Assembly: GCF_006228325.1 (NCBI RefSeq)
Contig: NZ_CP040231.1
Span: forward strand, 1,251,001 to 1,315,000
DNA: 64,000 nt
DNA from: Streptococcus sp. 1643
Lineage (GTDB): Bacteria; Bacillota; Bacilli; Lactobacillales; Streptococcaceae
Reading direction: 5' to 3'
A program made the position numbers and the translations under genes. Each line of letters begins with the position of its first letter. The first letter of the stretch is position 1. A model generated the notes under the pieces. It did not search any database. It saw only the letters and a program-made list of their open reading frames with translations, and was not told the DNA's origin. This document shows positions 57,047 to 64,000 of this stretch, one piece after another.

Positions 57047-57071
57047 TCATTTGTGTGCTAAAAACCGTTAT

Positions 57072-57238
57072 AAAAAGACCGGATTGCTCCGATCTTTTAA
57101 TAATTCGCATTCTCAATTTCTGTTTTAAAAATAGCTAAGGTTAACGTCAAATGACTACGCGCCCTATTTCATACGATAAAAATCAATCACTAAACCAGCA
57201 GGGCCTTTAACTAGTAGCGATTCCGTTCCCCAATCGGT
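57072..57238. repeat. Direct repeat copy 2 (VOC gene end)
   Basis: Partner of 53822-53989; it begins with the terminator hairpin (57072-57099) and runs into the last ~75 bp of the complete VOC gene. Confidence 0.85.
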
Positions 57239-57511
57239 TACAGCTGGTCCGTGTAAAATCTCGACACCAAGCTCTTTCAACCGTTGGTAGTTCTGGTCTA
57301 CATCCTCAACCTCGATATGAAGAATGATTCCTGACTGAAAGTTTTCCAAAGGAACCAAATGATTTTGAGACAACATGAGACAATGACTGCCAATCGTAAA
57401 CTGAGCAAAACCGTCATCAACATAGTCTGCCTTTTTATCCAAAATACTCTCCAAGTCAGCACAGACTTGAGGGACATCTGAAACAATAATATCTAATTGA
57501 TTTAAATTCAT
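57164..57511 (-). CDS. VOC (glyoxalase/bleomycin-resistance) family protein
   Basis: 115 residues with a single VOC domain: LDIIVSDVPQVCADLE, ILHIEVEDVDQNYQRLKELG and WGTESLLVKGPAGLVIDFY. Members are metal-dependent isomerases, dioxygenases or drug-binding proteins; the role is unknown. GGAGG precedes the ATG. It begins just after the spxB-side terminator and its 3' end is duplicated at 53.9 kb. Confidence 0.85.
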   Translation of the reverse strand: MNLNQLDIIVSDVPQVCADLESILDKKADYVDDGFAQFTIGSHCLMLSQNHLVPLENFQSGIILHIEVEDVDQNYQRLKELGVEILHGPAVTDWGTESLLVKGPAGLVIDFYRMK

Positions 57512-57524
57512 TTACTATCCTCCA

Positions 57525-57552
57525 GAAAAAGACCGGATTGCTCCGATCTTTT
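57525..57552 (-). terminator. spxB terminator, copy 3 of the same hairpin
   Basis: Same sequence as 53822 and 57072. It lies 70 bp past the spxB stop. Confidence 0.8.
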
Positions 57553-57620
57553 CAAGTTCGACTCTAGAAAATCAAAGAATAAAATCTACAAAGTTTACAT
57601 TTGATTTTCGATGAGAGAAA

Positions 57621-59396
57621 TTATTTGATTGCGCGTGATTGCAATCCTTCTTCTTCCAAGAAGAGGCGGAATGGTACGAGTTCTTCTGCTTCGTATTTTT
57701 CCTTGAAGGCTTTGATTGCTTCTTCTGAGTGTTGTTTTGGATCCAATTCAAGTACTTCTACTGGAAGTGGACGATGTTGAGAGATGCGAGCATCGATCAC
57801 AACAGTTTTACCTTCTTTGTTCAATTTAACAGCTTCAGCAACAACTGCATCGATATCTTCGATACGATCAACTGTAAATCCTACAGCACCTTGCGCTTCA
57901 GCGATTTTCGCATAGTCAGCATTAGGGAAGTCACAACCAAACAAGTGTTTGTTTGTGTCTTCGTATTTGTCCTTGATGAAGGCATATTTACCATTTGAGA
58001 AGACAACATTGATAACTGGAAGGTCGTATTGAACGTTTGTGATAACGTCTGGGTAGCACATGTTGAATGCACCGTCACCCATGATGTTCCATACTTGGCG
58101 ATCTGGATTGTCTTTCTTAGCAGCGATACCACCAGGAAGGGCAATACCCATTGTCGCAAAGAGTGGAGATGTACGCCACATGTTCTTAGGTGTCATGTGA
58201 AGGTGACGAGTAGATGTTTGAGTAGTGTCACCTACGTCGATTGAGTAGATAGCGTCTTGGTCAGCATGTTTGTTGATTGCATTGTAAACTTGATACAATT
58301 GCAATTCACCCTCGGTTTTACCTTCGAGTTTGTTCATGTAATCACGCCAGTTTTGGTTGTTCTTCACGTTTGCACGCCACCATGGAGTAGACTCAACTGG
58401 GTTTACTTTATCAAGGATAGCTTTCGCTGCTTGACCTGCGTCACCAAGGATAGAAGCGTCAAGGGCATGACGTTTACCAAGTTTGTAAGGGTCGATATCG
58501 ACTTGGATGAATTTTTCAGTGTTCTTGAAGGCTTCGTAAACTTCAGCAAATGGGAAGTTTGAACCAAGGAAAAGAACTGTGTCTGCTTCAAAGACTACTT
58601 CGTTGGCTGGTTTCCAACCAACACGGTAAGCAGAACCTGTCAAACCTTCGTAGTTCCATTCAAAGGCTTCAAAGTTTTTACCAGTTGTGATGATTGGTGC
58701 TTTGATTTTACGTGACAATTCAGTAATCACTTCACCTGCTTTAACACCACCGTAACCAGCGTAGATAACTGGGCGTTCAGCATTGTTCAAGATTTCAACA
58801 GCTTTGTCGATTTCAACTTCGTTCAAGGCAGGAGCGATGAATGAACGTTCGTATGAACCTGAACCGTAGTATGAGTTTTCGTCGATTTCTTGGAAACCGA
58901 AGTTTACTGGGATTTCAACAACAGCTGGACCTTTTTTAGAAACTGCAGCACGGCAAGCTTCATCGATTACTTTTGGCAATTGCTCAGCGTAAGCTACACG
59001 TTTGTTGTAGACAGCGATACCGTTGTACATTGGGTTTTGGTTCAATTCTTGGAAGGCATCCATGTTCAATTCGTTAACTGGACGTGATCCAAGGATAGCA
59101 AGGAATGGAGTGTTATCCATAGCTGCATCGTAAACACCGTTGATCAAGTGAGTCGCACCTGGACCACCTGAACCTACTGCAACCCCGATTGAGCCACCGA
59201 ATTTAGCTTGCATGACCGCTGCAAGAGCACCTGTTTCTTCGTGGCGAACTTGCAAGAAGCGGATATCTTTGTCTTCAGCCAAAGCATCCATCAATGAGCT
59301 GAGTGTTCCTGATGGGATACCGTAGATTGTGTCTACGCCCCATGTTTTCAATACGTTGAGCATTGCTGCAGATGCAGTAATTTTCCCTTGAGTCAT
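57621..59396 (-). CDS. spxB: Pyruvate oxidase SpxB
   Basis: 591 residues, a TPP/FAD enzyme: N-terminal TPP-pyrimidine domain ([15 protein letters not shown] with the catalytic Glu), central FAD domain, C-terminal TPP-diphosphate domain ([16 protein letters not shown]). It turns pyruvate, phosphate and O2 into acetyl phosphate, CO2 and H2O2, the source of the large amounts of peroxide made by this group. Two cre-like palindromes lie upstream. Confidence 0.96.
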   Translation of the reverse strand: MTQGKITASAAMLNVLKTWGVDTIYGIPSGTLSSLMDALAEDKDIRFLQVRHEETGALAAVMQAKFGGSIGVAVGSGGPGATHLINGVYDAAMDNTPFLAILGSRPVNELNMDAFQELNQNPMYNGIAVYNKRVAYAEQLPKVIDEACRAAVSKKGPAVVEIPVNFGFQEIDENSYYGSGSYERSFIAPALNEVEIDKAVEILNNAERPVIYAGYGGVKAGEVITELSRKIKAPIITTGKNFEAFEWNYEGLTGSAYRVGWKPANEVVFEADTVLFLGSNFPFAEVYEAFKNTEKFIQVDIDPYKLGKRHALDASILGDAGQAAKAILDKVNPVESTPWWRANVKNNQNWRDYMNKLEGKTEGELQLYQVYNAINKHADQDAIYSIDVGDTTQTSTRHLHMTPKNMWRTSPLFATMGIALPGGIAAKKDNPDRQVWNIMGDGAFNMCYPDVITNVQYDLPVINVVFSNGKYAFIKDKYEDTNKHLFGCDFPNADYAKIAEAQGAVGFTVDRIEDIDAVVAEAVKLNKEGKTVVIDARISQHRPLPVEVLELDPKQHSEEAIKAFKEKYEAEELVPFRLFLEEEGLQSRAIK

Positions 59397-59441
59397 AATG
59401 ATAACTCTCCTTCAAATATTTTTAAAACTTGATAAATCCGT

Positions 59442-59475
59442 TTTCATATACTAATTGGAAACGTTTCAGCAAATT
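59442..59475 (-). promoter_or_regulatory. spxB promoter with cre-like site
   Basis: Possible -35 TTGCTG and -10 TATATG 16 bp apart on the minus strand. The palindrome TGAAACGTTTCCA (59457-59469) fills the spacer and fits cre at most positions, in line with known CcpA control of spxB. Confidence 0.55.
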
Positions 59476-59556
59476 TTTACTCTACTACTTTACCACATTT
59501 GTTTTGGGTCTCCTAAGAATGTGCTCAGAAGTTTTTATTCTCTATTACAGTACAGT

Positions 59557-59572
59557 TTGAAAACGTTTTATG
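59557..59572. promoter_or_regulatory. Second cre-like palindrome upstream of spxB
   Basis: TTGAAAACGTTTTA, about 100 bp upstream of the first, just after the copA terminator. Confidence 0.45.
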
Positions 59573-59588
59573 TAACTGTTTTATAATA

Positions 59589-59611
59589 AAAAGCGAGCAA
59601 GCTCGCTTTTA
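59589..59611 (-). terminator. cop operon terminator
   Basis: Minus-strand AAAGCGAGC-TT-GCTCGCTTT plus TTATT, overlapping the copA stop. Confidence 0.85.
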
Positions 59612-61852
59612 GTCTATTTTACTAAAGTTTAGCATGAGTGAACTGGTTAATACAGATACAGAACTAAAGGCCATGGCTAGACCAGCCAGTTCTGGATTGA
59701 GAACGAGACCAATTCCTGAAAAGACTCCTGCTGCAATCGGAATTCCGGCGACATTGTAGATAAAGGCCCAGAAAAGATTGAGCAGAATTCGATTGAAGGT
59801 TTTCTTGCTCATGTCAAAGGCACGAACCACTCCTAAGAGGTTATTAGTTGTCAACACCAAATCTGCTGACTCGATGGCAATATCTGTTCCAGCTCCCATA
59901 GCAATCCCCACATCTGCTACGCTGAGGGCAGGAGCGTCATTGATACCATCACCAACAAAGGCTACTTTTCCAGCTGATTGTAGTTTATGGATTTCATGGG
60001 CTTTTTCTTCTGGCAAGACACCTGCAATGACCTCTTCGATTCCGATCTGATCTGCAATAGCACGCGCCACTCCAGCATTATCCCCTGTCAGCATGACTGT
60101 TTTAAGTCCACGTTTTTTCAGCTGACTGATGGCTAGCTTGGCATTTTCCTTGGGAATATCTTGCAGGGCAAGCAAGCCTTTAATTTCATTGTCAACAGCC
60201 AAGTAGACAACTGTCTTAGCTTCTTTTTCTAGTTCTTCTAGTTTTTCTTGATAAGTGCTAGAAATGTTCATGCCATCCAGCATTTTAGCATTTCCAAGCA
60301 GAACTTGTTTTCCATTGATTTGCCCTGAGACACCTTTTCCGTGCAAGGCTTGGAAATTTTCCACAGTTTGAATCTCAAGTCCAGCTTCACTCGCTCGCTT
60401 GACAATGGCCTCAGCCAGTGGGTGTTGGGAAGCTTCTTCCAAGGAGGCTGCCAATCCAAGCACTTCTACTTCGTCGCCGATGATATCTGTTACCACAGGT
60501 TTCCCTTCCGTCAAAGTCCCGGTCTTATCAAAGACAATAGTTTGAACTTTCTGGATTTCCTGTAGAACCGTTCCATTTTTGAGGAGAACCCCCATCTTGG
60601 CACTGCGACCTGTCCCCACCATAAGAGCTGTCGGTGTTGCAAGACCCAAGGCACAAGGGCAGGCGATAATCAAAACAGCCACTCCATAGAGAAGAGAAGA
60701 GACAAAACTCGCTCCAAGCACGACTACACTATCCCTGAGCAAGACGAACCAAACCCAAAAGGTCACAATCCCTAAAATGACAACCGCTGGTACAAAAATC
60801 CCTGAAACCTTATCCGTCAAATCCTGAATTGGTGCTCGGCTGGTCTGGGCTTTCTTCACAAAGTCCACAATCTGTGCCAAGACAGTCTCTGAACCAACTT
60901 TTTCTGCTTTAAAAACAAGCGTTCCGCTATTATTGATGGTTGAGCCAATGACGGTATCTCCAACTGTTTTGTCTACCGGCAGGCTCTCACCTGTCACCAT
61001 AGACTCATCAATACTGGACACACCTTCGACTACAACCCCATCAACCGCAATCTTTTCACCGGGACGCACTCGAATCAGGTCACCTACCTTGACTTGCTCC
61101 AAGGGGATTTGAACATAGCTATCATCACGCAAGACTTCTGCAGTTTTAGCCTGCAAGTCAAGTAATTTCTCCACAGCTTGGGAAGTATTTTTTCGCATTT
61201 TTTCCTCAAAAACGGCTCCCAAAAGAACGAAGAAGAAGATAAATGCAGCACTTTCAAAGTAAACGGGGAGACCAGCGAAGAGGGCAACTAAGCTATAGAA
61301 ATAGGCCACTAGAGTTCCCAGAGCAACCAAGGTATCCATGTTGGCATTGTGCTTTTTAAAGCTGGCCCAAGCACTTTGGATATATGGACCACCTGCTACT
61401 AGCATGATAGGTGTTGTAGCTAAAAAGGTGCCCCAACGCATGACTTGGTGACTAATTCCTCCTGTCGACATCCCAATCATGATAATCACAAGAGGCAGGG
61501 TAAAGATACTGGTAATCCAAAAACGCTGTAGGAGGGATAGAGATTTTCGAGTCTTCTCAACTACGGTGTAGCTTCCCTTTTGCATCTTCATACCACATGA
61601 AAATTCATGTTGCCCCAACTCTTGGGGTGTAAAACGAATTGTCTTCTCTTCATCCACGCCGATTGGTTCCAAGATGCCTTCTTCTTCAAACAGAATTTCC
61701 TTATAACAGTTTGAAGGAGTTGTACGATGAAAGGTAATTTCAGCGGGAATTCCTTTTTGAAGCTGGATGTGGGCTGGATGGTAGCCTTTGTCTGCCGTGA
61801 TACGGATTTTTTGAACACCATTTTCAAGACTTGCTTTTACAATTTCAGTCAT
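59609..61852 (-). CDS. copA: Copper-exporting P1B-type ATPase CopA
   Basis: 747 residues. Residues ~1-100 are a cupredoxin-like metal-binding domain with [10 protein letters not shown], in place of the usual CxxC HMA domain. Then membrane segments, actuator TGES, CPC in [13 protein letters not shown], phosphorylation site [11 protein letters not shown] motif [10 protein letters not shown] and [16 protein letters not shown]. Exports Cu+. It starts 9 bp after cupA and is the last gene of the operon. Confidence 0.95.
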   Translation of the reverse strand: MTEIVKASLENGVQKIRITADKGYHPAHIQLQKGIPAEITFHRTTPSNCYKEILFEEEGILEPIGVDEEKTIRFTPQELGQHEFSCGMKMQKGSYTVVEKTRKSLSLLQRFWITSIFTLPLVIIMIGMSTGGISHQVMRWGTFLATTPIMLVAGGPYIQSAWASFKKHNANMDTLVALGTLVAYFYSLVALFAGLPVYFESAAFIFFFVLLGAVFEEKMRKNTSQAVEKLLDLQAKTAEVLRDDSYVQIPLEQVKVGDLIRVRPGEKIAVDGVVVEGVSSIDESMVTGESLPVDKTVGDTVIGSTINNSGTLVFKAEKVGSETVLAQIVDFVKKAQTSRAPIQDLTDKVSGIFVPAVVILGIVTFWVWFVLLRDSVVVLGASFVSSLLYGVAVLIIACPCALGLATPTALMVGTGRSAKMGVLLKNGTVLQEIQKVQTIVFDKTGTLTEGKPVVTDIIGDEVEVLGLAASLEEASQHPLAEAIVKRASEAGLEIQTVENFQALHGKGVSGQINGKQVLLGNAKMLDGMNISSTYQEKLEELEKEAKTVVYLAVDNEIKGLLALQDIPKENAKLAISQLKKRGLKTVMLTGDNAGVARAIADQIGIEEVIAGVLPEEKAHEIHKLQSAGKVAFVGDGINDAPALSVADVGIAMGAGTDIAIESADLVLTTNNLLGVVRAFDMSKKTFNRILLNLFWAFIYNVAGIPIAAGVFSGIGLVLNPELAGLAMAFSSVSVLTSSLMLNFSKID

Positions 61853-61861
61853 ATCATTCTC

Positions 61862-62233
61862 CTATTCTACAATCATCTTACCGTGCATCATATTCATGCC
61901 ACAAGAGAAACCATACTCTCCAGCCTGTTCAGGTGTGATTTCCACTACATACTCTTCACCCATAGGCAAGTCCGCATGCACCCCAAAATCTGGGAAAACA
62001 ATCTGATCTAGGCAGGGTGAAGGGTCCTTACGGTCAAAGACGATACGGGCTGGCACTGATTTCTTAAGAATAATCAACTCAGGCGTATAGCCCCCTTTGA
62101 CTTCCACTCGAATCTCTTGGTAGCCCTTTTTTTGCTGGGCCTTTTGTTCAGATTTTTCAGGCTTTTTGAAAAACCAAAACAAGATAAACACGATAAGGGC
62201 AATACAAATAATGGTTACAATGCTATTTAACAT
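61862..62233 (-). CDS. cupA: Membrane-anchored copper chaperone CupA
   Basis: 123 residues: one N-terminal membrane helix (about 5-23), a Lys-rich linker and a cupredoxin-type domain ending YGFSCGMNMMHGKM with Cys and Met ligands. It buffers Cu+ at the membrane and hands it to CopA, whose N-terminal domain is its paralogue. It begins 10 bp after copY. Confidence 0.93.
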   Translation of the reverse strand: MLNSIVTIICIALIVFILFWFFKKPEKSEQKAQQKKGYQEIRVEVKGGYTPELIILKKSVPARIVFDRKDPSPCLDQIVFPDFGVHADLPMGEEYVVEITPEQAGEYGFSCGMNMMHGKMIVE

Positions 62234-62243
62234 GACGTCTCCT

Positions 62244-62645
62244 TTACATACAATTACATTTTACTTCTGTTACAGCGCTTGATTTCTTCTCAGAAATCAC
62301 AGCTTCCAAGTCTTCCAAGTCAACCTGAGTAAAATCACATTCAGCAATCAAATCAGCCAACAAGTTCTTAATCCTACGAGAACAAACCTTGTCCTTGATA
62401 TCTTGGACAAGCAAGTCTCGGCTTTGGTCTAGAGTTAAAAGGGCTGAATAAACAAAGGACTTGCCCTCTTTTTTTCTAGTCAAACACTCTTTCTCAACCA
62501 AACGAGCCAAAAGGGTCTGAACCGTGGACTTGGACCAGTCAAACCGCTCTGCCAGAACCCTGATCAAATCCGTACTGGTCTGCTCCCCCTGCATCCAAAT
62601 AATCTTCATAACCTGCCATTCTGCATCTGAAATCTGCATAATCAC
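62244..62645 (-). CDS. copY: Copper-responsive repressor CopY
   Basis: 133 residues. Winged helix of the BlaI/MecI type (MQISDAEWQVMKIIWMQGE, STVQTLLARLVEK), helical dimer domain, and a C-terminal Cys-Asn-Cys-Met (Cys130, Cys132). The second CxC pair of enterococcal CopY is absent, so only one CxC per monomer is present. Represses copY-cupA-copA; Cu+ releases it. Confidence 0.93.
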   Translation of the reverse strand: MIMQISDAEWQVMKIIWMQGEQTSTDLIRVLAERFDWSKSTVQTLLARLVEKECLTRKKEGKSFVYSALLTLDQSRDLLVQDIKDKVCSRRIKNLLADLIAECDFTQVDLEDLEAVISEKKSSAVTEVKCNCM

Positions 62646-62657
62646 ACCTCCTAAATC

Positions 62658-62709
62658 TACATTTGTAGATTACAGTTATTAGTATACTCCGAAAATCTAC
62701 ATTTGTCAA
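62658..62709 (-). promoter_or_regulatory. cop operon promoter with two cop boxes
   Basis: TTGACA (62709-62704), 17 bp, TATACT (62686-62681). Cop box 1 TACATTTGTA at 62658-62667 lies after the start of transcription, and cop box 2 GACAAATGTA (minus strand, 62698-62707) overlaps the -35. Both fit KACANNTGTA. Confidence 0.9.
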
Positions 62710-62827
62710 CTATAATTTTTATTATTTTTTCGAAAAATAGAATTTTAATCATGTAACGAGAGATTTGCAGTCAAATTTTACTATATAAACTATAAAAATA
62801 TGCTATACTGAAGAAAAAAGAAAACAA

Positions 62828-62912
62828 CCACTAGGGGTGCGTAAAGCTGAGATTAACAACTGTTAGATCCCTTTGACTCAATCTAGGTAATGCTAGCTGA
62901 TGGAAGTGGAAA
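62828..62912 (+). ncRNA. TPP riboswitch (THI box)
   Basis: ACTAGGGGTGC, GCTGAGATTAACAACTGTTAGATCCCTTTGA, CTCAATCTAGGTAATGCTAGC then TGGAAGTGG: the conserved CUGAGA and AUCUAGGUAAUGCUAGCG blocks of the thiamine pyrophosphate aptamer in the right order and spacing. It lies ~95 nt before the thiD start. I see no clear terminator, so control of translation start is likely. Confidence 0.93.
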
Positions 62913-63004
62913 TGATAATGAGGACTACTTGTCTTCTATTGCTTTCCTCAAACAGACTAGCTTGTTCTTAAGAATACAAACTTCAGTTGGTTGGGAGGTT
63001 TTAG

Positions 63005-63796
63005 ATGACTTATTTACCCGTTGCTCTAACCATTGCAGGGACTGACCCTAGTGGCGGTGCTGGCATTATGGCTGATTTAAAGTCATTCCAAGCTAGAGAT
63101 GTCTATGGAATGGCCGTTGTGACCAGTCTTGTCGCTCAAAATACCAGAGGCGTTCAATTAATCGAGCACGTCTCCAACCAAATGCTGGAAGCTCAATTGG
63201 AGAGCGTCTTTTCGGATATCAAGCCTCAGGCTGTAAAAACAGGGATGTTGGCAACTACTGAGATTATGGAGATCATCCAACCCTACCTTAAAAAGCTAGA
63301 CTGTCCCTATGTGCTTGATCCTGTTATGGTCGCTACGAGTGGGGACACCCTGATTGATTCTAGTGCCAGAGACTACCTAAAGACAAATCTGCTTCCCCTT
63401 GCAACCATTATCACTCCGAATCTTCCTGAGGCAGAAGAGATTGTTGGTTTTTCGATTCATGATCCAGAAGACATGCAGCGTGCTGGTCGCCTAATTATAA
63501 AAGAATTTGGTCCCCAGTCCGTTGTTATCAAAGGTGGCCATCTGGAAGGTGGTGCCAAGGATTTCCTTTTTACCAAGGATGAACAATTTGTCTGGGAAAG
63601 TCCAAGAATTCAAACTTGTCACACCCATGGTACTGGATGTACCTTTGCTGCTGTGATTACGGCTGAACTAGCCAAGGGCAGAAGTCTTTACCAGGCAGTT
63701 GATAAGGCCAAGGCCTTTATCACAAAAGCCATCCAAGACGCTCCTCAACTCGGACATGGTTCTGGCCCAGTCAACCATACAACTTTTAAAGATTAA
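63005..63796 (+). CDS. thiD: HMP/HMP-phosphate kinase ThiD
   Basis: 263 residues of the ribokinase-like family. TIAGTDPSGGAGIMADLKSF at the N-terminus, LDPVMVATSGDTLI, ITPNLPEAEEIVG and HGTGCTFAAVITAELA (catalytic GTGC). Phosphorylates hydroxymethylpyrimidine twice for thiamine synthesis. GGGAGG precedes the ATG; controlled by the TPP riboswitch. Confidence 0.94.
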   Translation: MTYLPVALTIAGTDPSGGAGIMADLKSFQARDVYGMAVVTSLVAQNTRGVQLIEHVSNQMLEAQLESVFSDIKPQAVKTGMLATTEIMEIIQPYLKKLDCPYVLDPVMVATSGDTLIDSSARDYLKTNLLPLATIITPNLPEAEEIVGFSIHDPEDMQRAGRLIIKEFGPQSVVIKGGHLEGGAKDFLFTKDEQFVWESPRIQTCHTHGTGCTFAAVITAELAKGRSLYQAVDKAKAFITKAIQDAPQLGHGSGPVNHTTFKD

Positions 63797-63797
63797 G

Positions 63798-63842
63798 AAA
63801 AAACTCTCTAGTTCCTACTTTAAGGGAATTAGAGAGTTTTTG
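63798..63842. terminator. Bidirectional terminator between thiD and thiE
   Basis: AAAAACTCTCTAGTTCC / GGAATTAGAGAGTTTTT with about 10 bases of loop. Confidence 0.88.
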
Positions 63843-63843
63843 A

Positions 63844-64000
63844 TTAGGAAATCATGTCATCCAGCTTTGTTAAAAAGGCTTGCGTTTTTGCCTCAATATC
63901 TTCTGCCTGCATCAGATCACGTACGACAGCTACTCCAGCTATACCCGTGCCGATAAGTTGGTCAATATTCTCTGACGTCAAGCCTCCGATAGCAACTACT
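63844..64000 (-). CDS. thiE: Thiamine-phosphate synthase ThiE, C-terminal part
   Basis: About 52 codons to the TAA at 63846-63844, cut by the window end. VVAIGGLTSENIDQLI and GIAGVAVVRDLM match the phosphate-binding end of the ThiE TIM barrel. It joins HMP-PP and thiazole phosphate. Convergent with thiD. Confidence 0.85.
   Translation of the reverse strand, partial: VVAIGGLTSENIDQLIGTGIAGVAVVRDLMQAEDIEAKTQAFLTKLDDMIS

Overview
The window is chromosomal DNA of a low-GC Gram-positive coccus of the Streptococcus mitis group (S. mitis, S. oralis or S. pneumoniae relatives). The evidence is the pyruvate oxidase gene spxB, the copY-cupA-copA operon, a BOX repeat, an SMK-box metK leader, CtsR boxes, many extended -10 promoters (TGnTATAAT), and a gene order that matches the pneumococcal chromosome as I remember it over long stretches (clpP-upp-dCMP deaminase-TetR-DegV; prfB-ftsE-ftsX-ptsG; liv operon; ezrA-gyrB-rodA-dinG). 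Species cannot be fixed by eye.

Layout. 1-0.5 kb: 3' end of queA. 0.5-5.2 kb (-): a compact operon mnmL-mnmM-small ORF-CPA1 antiporter-YihY membrane protein; mnmL/mnmM make the mnm5 group on wobble U34 of tRNA. 5.3-12.2 kb: accessory stretch with a small ORF coupled to a methyltransferase, a 1212-residue LPXTG surface protein with Cna_B repeats and no sortase beside it, and a decayed IS3-family element. 12.2-24.1 kb (-): housekeeping block ezrA, gyrB, HAD protein, DJ-1 protein, rodA, dinG, nnrD, Cof hydrolase, folD, TfoX-like protein. 24.1-25.5 kb: amino-acid ABC transporter without a binding protein. 25.7-29.4 kb (+): DUF1797, clpE (CtsR controlled), NUDIX, DUF1827. 29.5-38.3 kb (-): metK with its SAM-sensing leader, a CshB-like RNA helicase, a nuclease/phosphatase family protein, the glucose PTS enzyme, ftsX, ftsE, and prfB with its programmed +1 frameshift. 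38.4-47.0 kb (-): CBS/ACT protein, livJHMGF, ylbG, clpP, upp, dCMP deaminase, TetR regulator. 47.2-49.7 kb (+): DegV/FakB-type fatty-acid-binding protein, HI0933-type flavoprotein, NUDIX. 49.75-53.7 kb: TipAS-type MerR regulator with a BOX in its promoter region, a sodium:neurotransmitter-symporter-family transporter behind an attenuator, manA and a SemiSWEET sugar transporter. 54.0-57.1 kb (-): a bacteriocin-immunity-type ABC module with no bacteriocin gene, bracketed by a direct duplication of the end of a VOC gene. 57.2-62.6 kb (-): VOC, spxB, copA, cupA, copY. 62.8-64 kb: TPP riboswitch, thiD, and convergent thiE (cut by the window end).

Three things stand out. (i) Five genes (mnmL, a DUF3397 gene, a HAD gene, dinG, a flavoprotein gene) have an extended -10 ending 6-8 bases before their start codon and no ribosome-binding site, so they probably give leaderless mRNAs. 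(ii) The immunity-type ABC module at 54-57 kb is driven by a consensus promoter followed by a leader with a strong ribosome-binding site, a three-codon ORF (M-R-F-stop) and an intrinsic terminator: an attenuation device where a bacteriocin gene would be expected. (iii) A ~70 bp imperfect direct repeat with hairpins, closed by its own terminator, lies downstream of the liv operon and could be a small-RNA locus.
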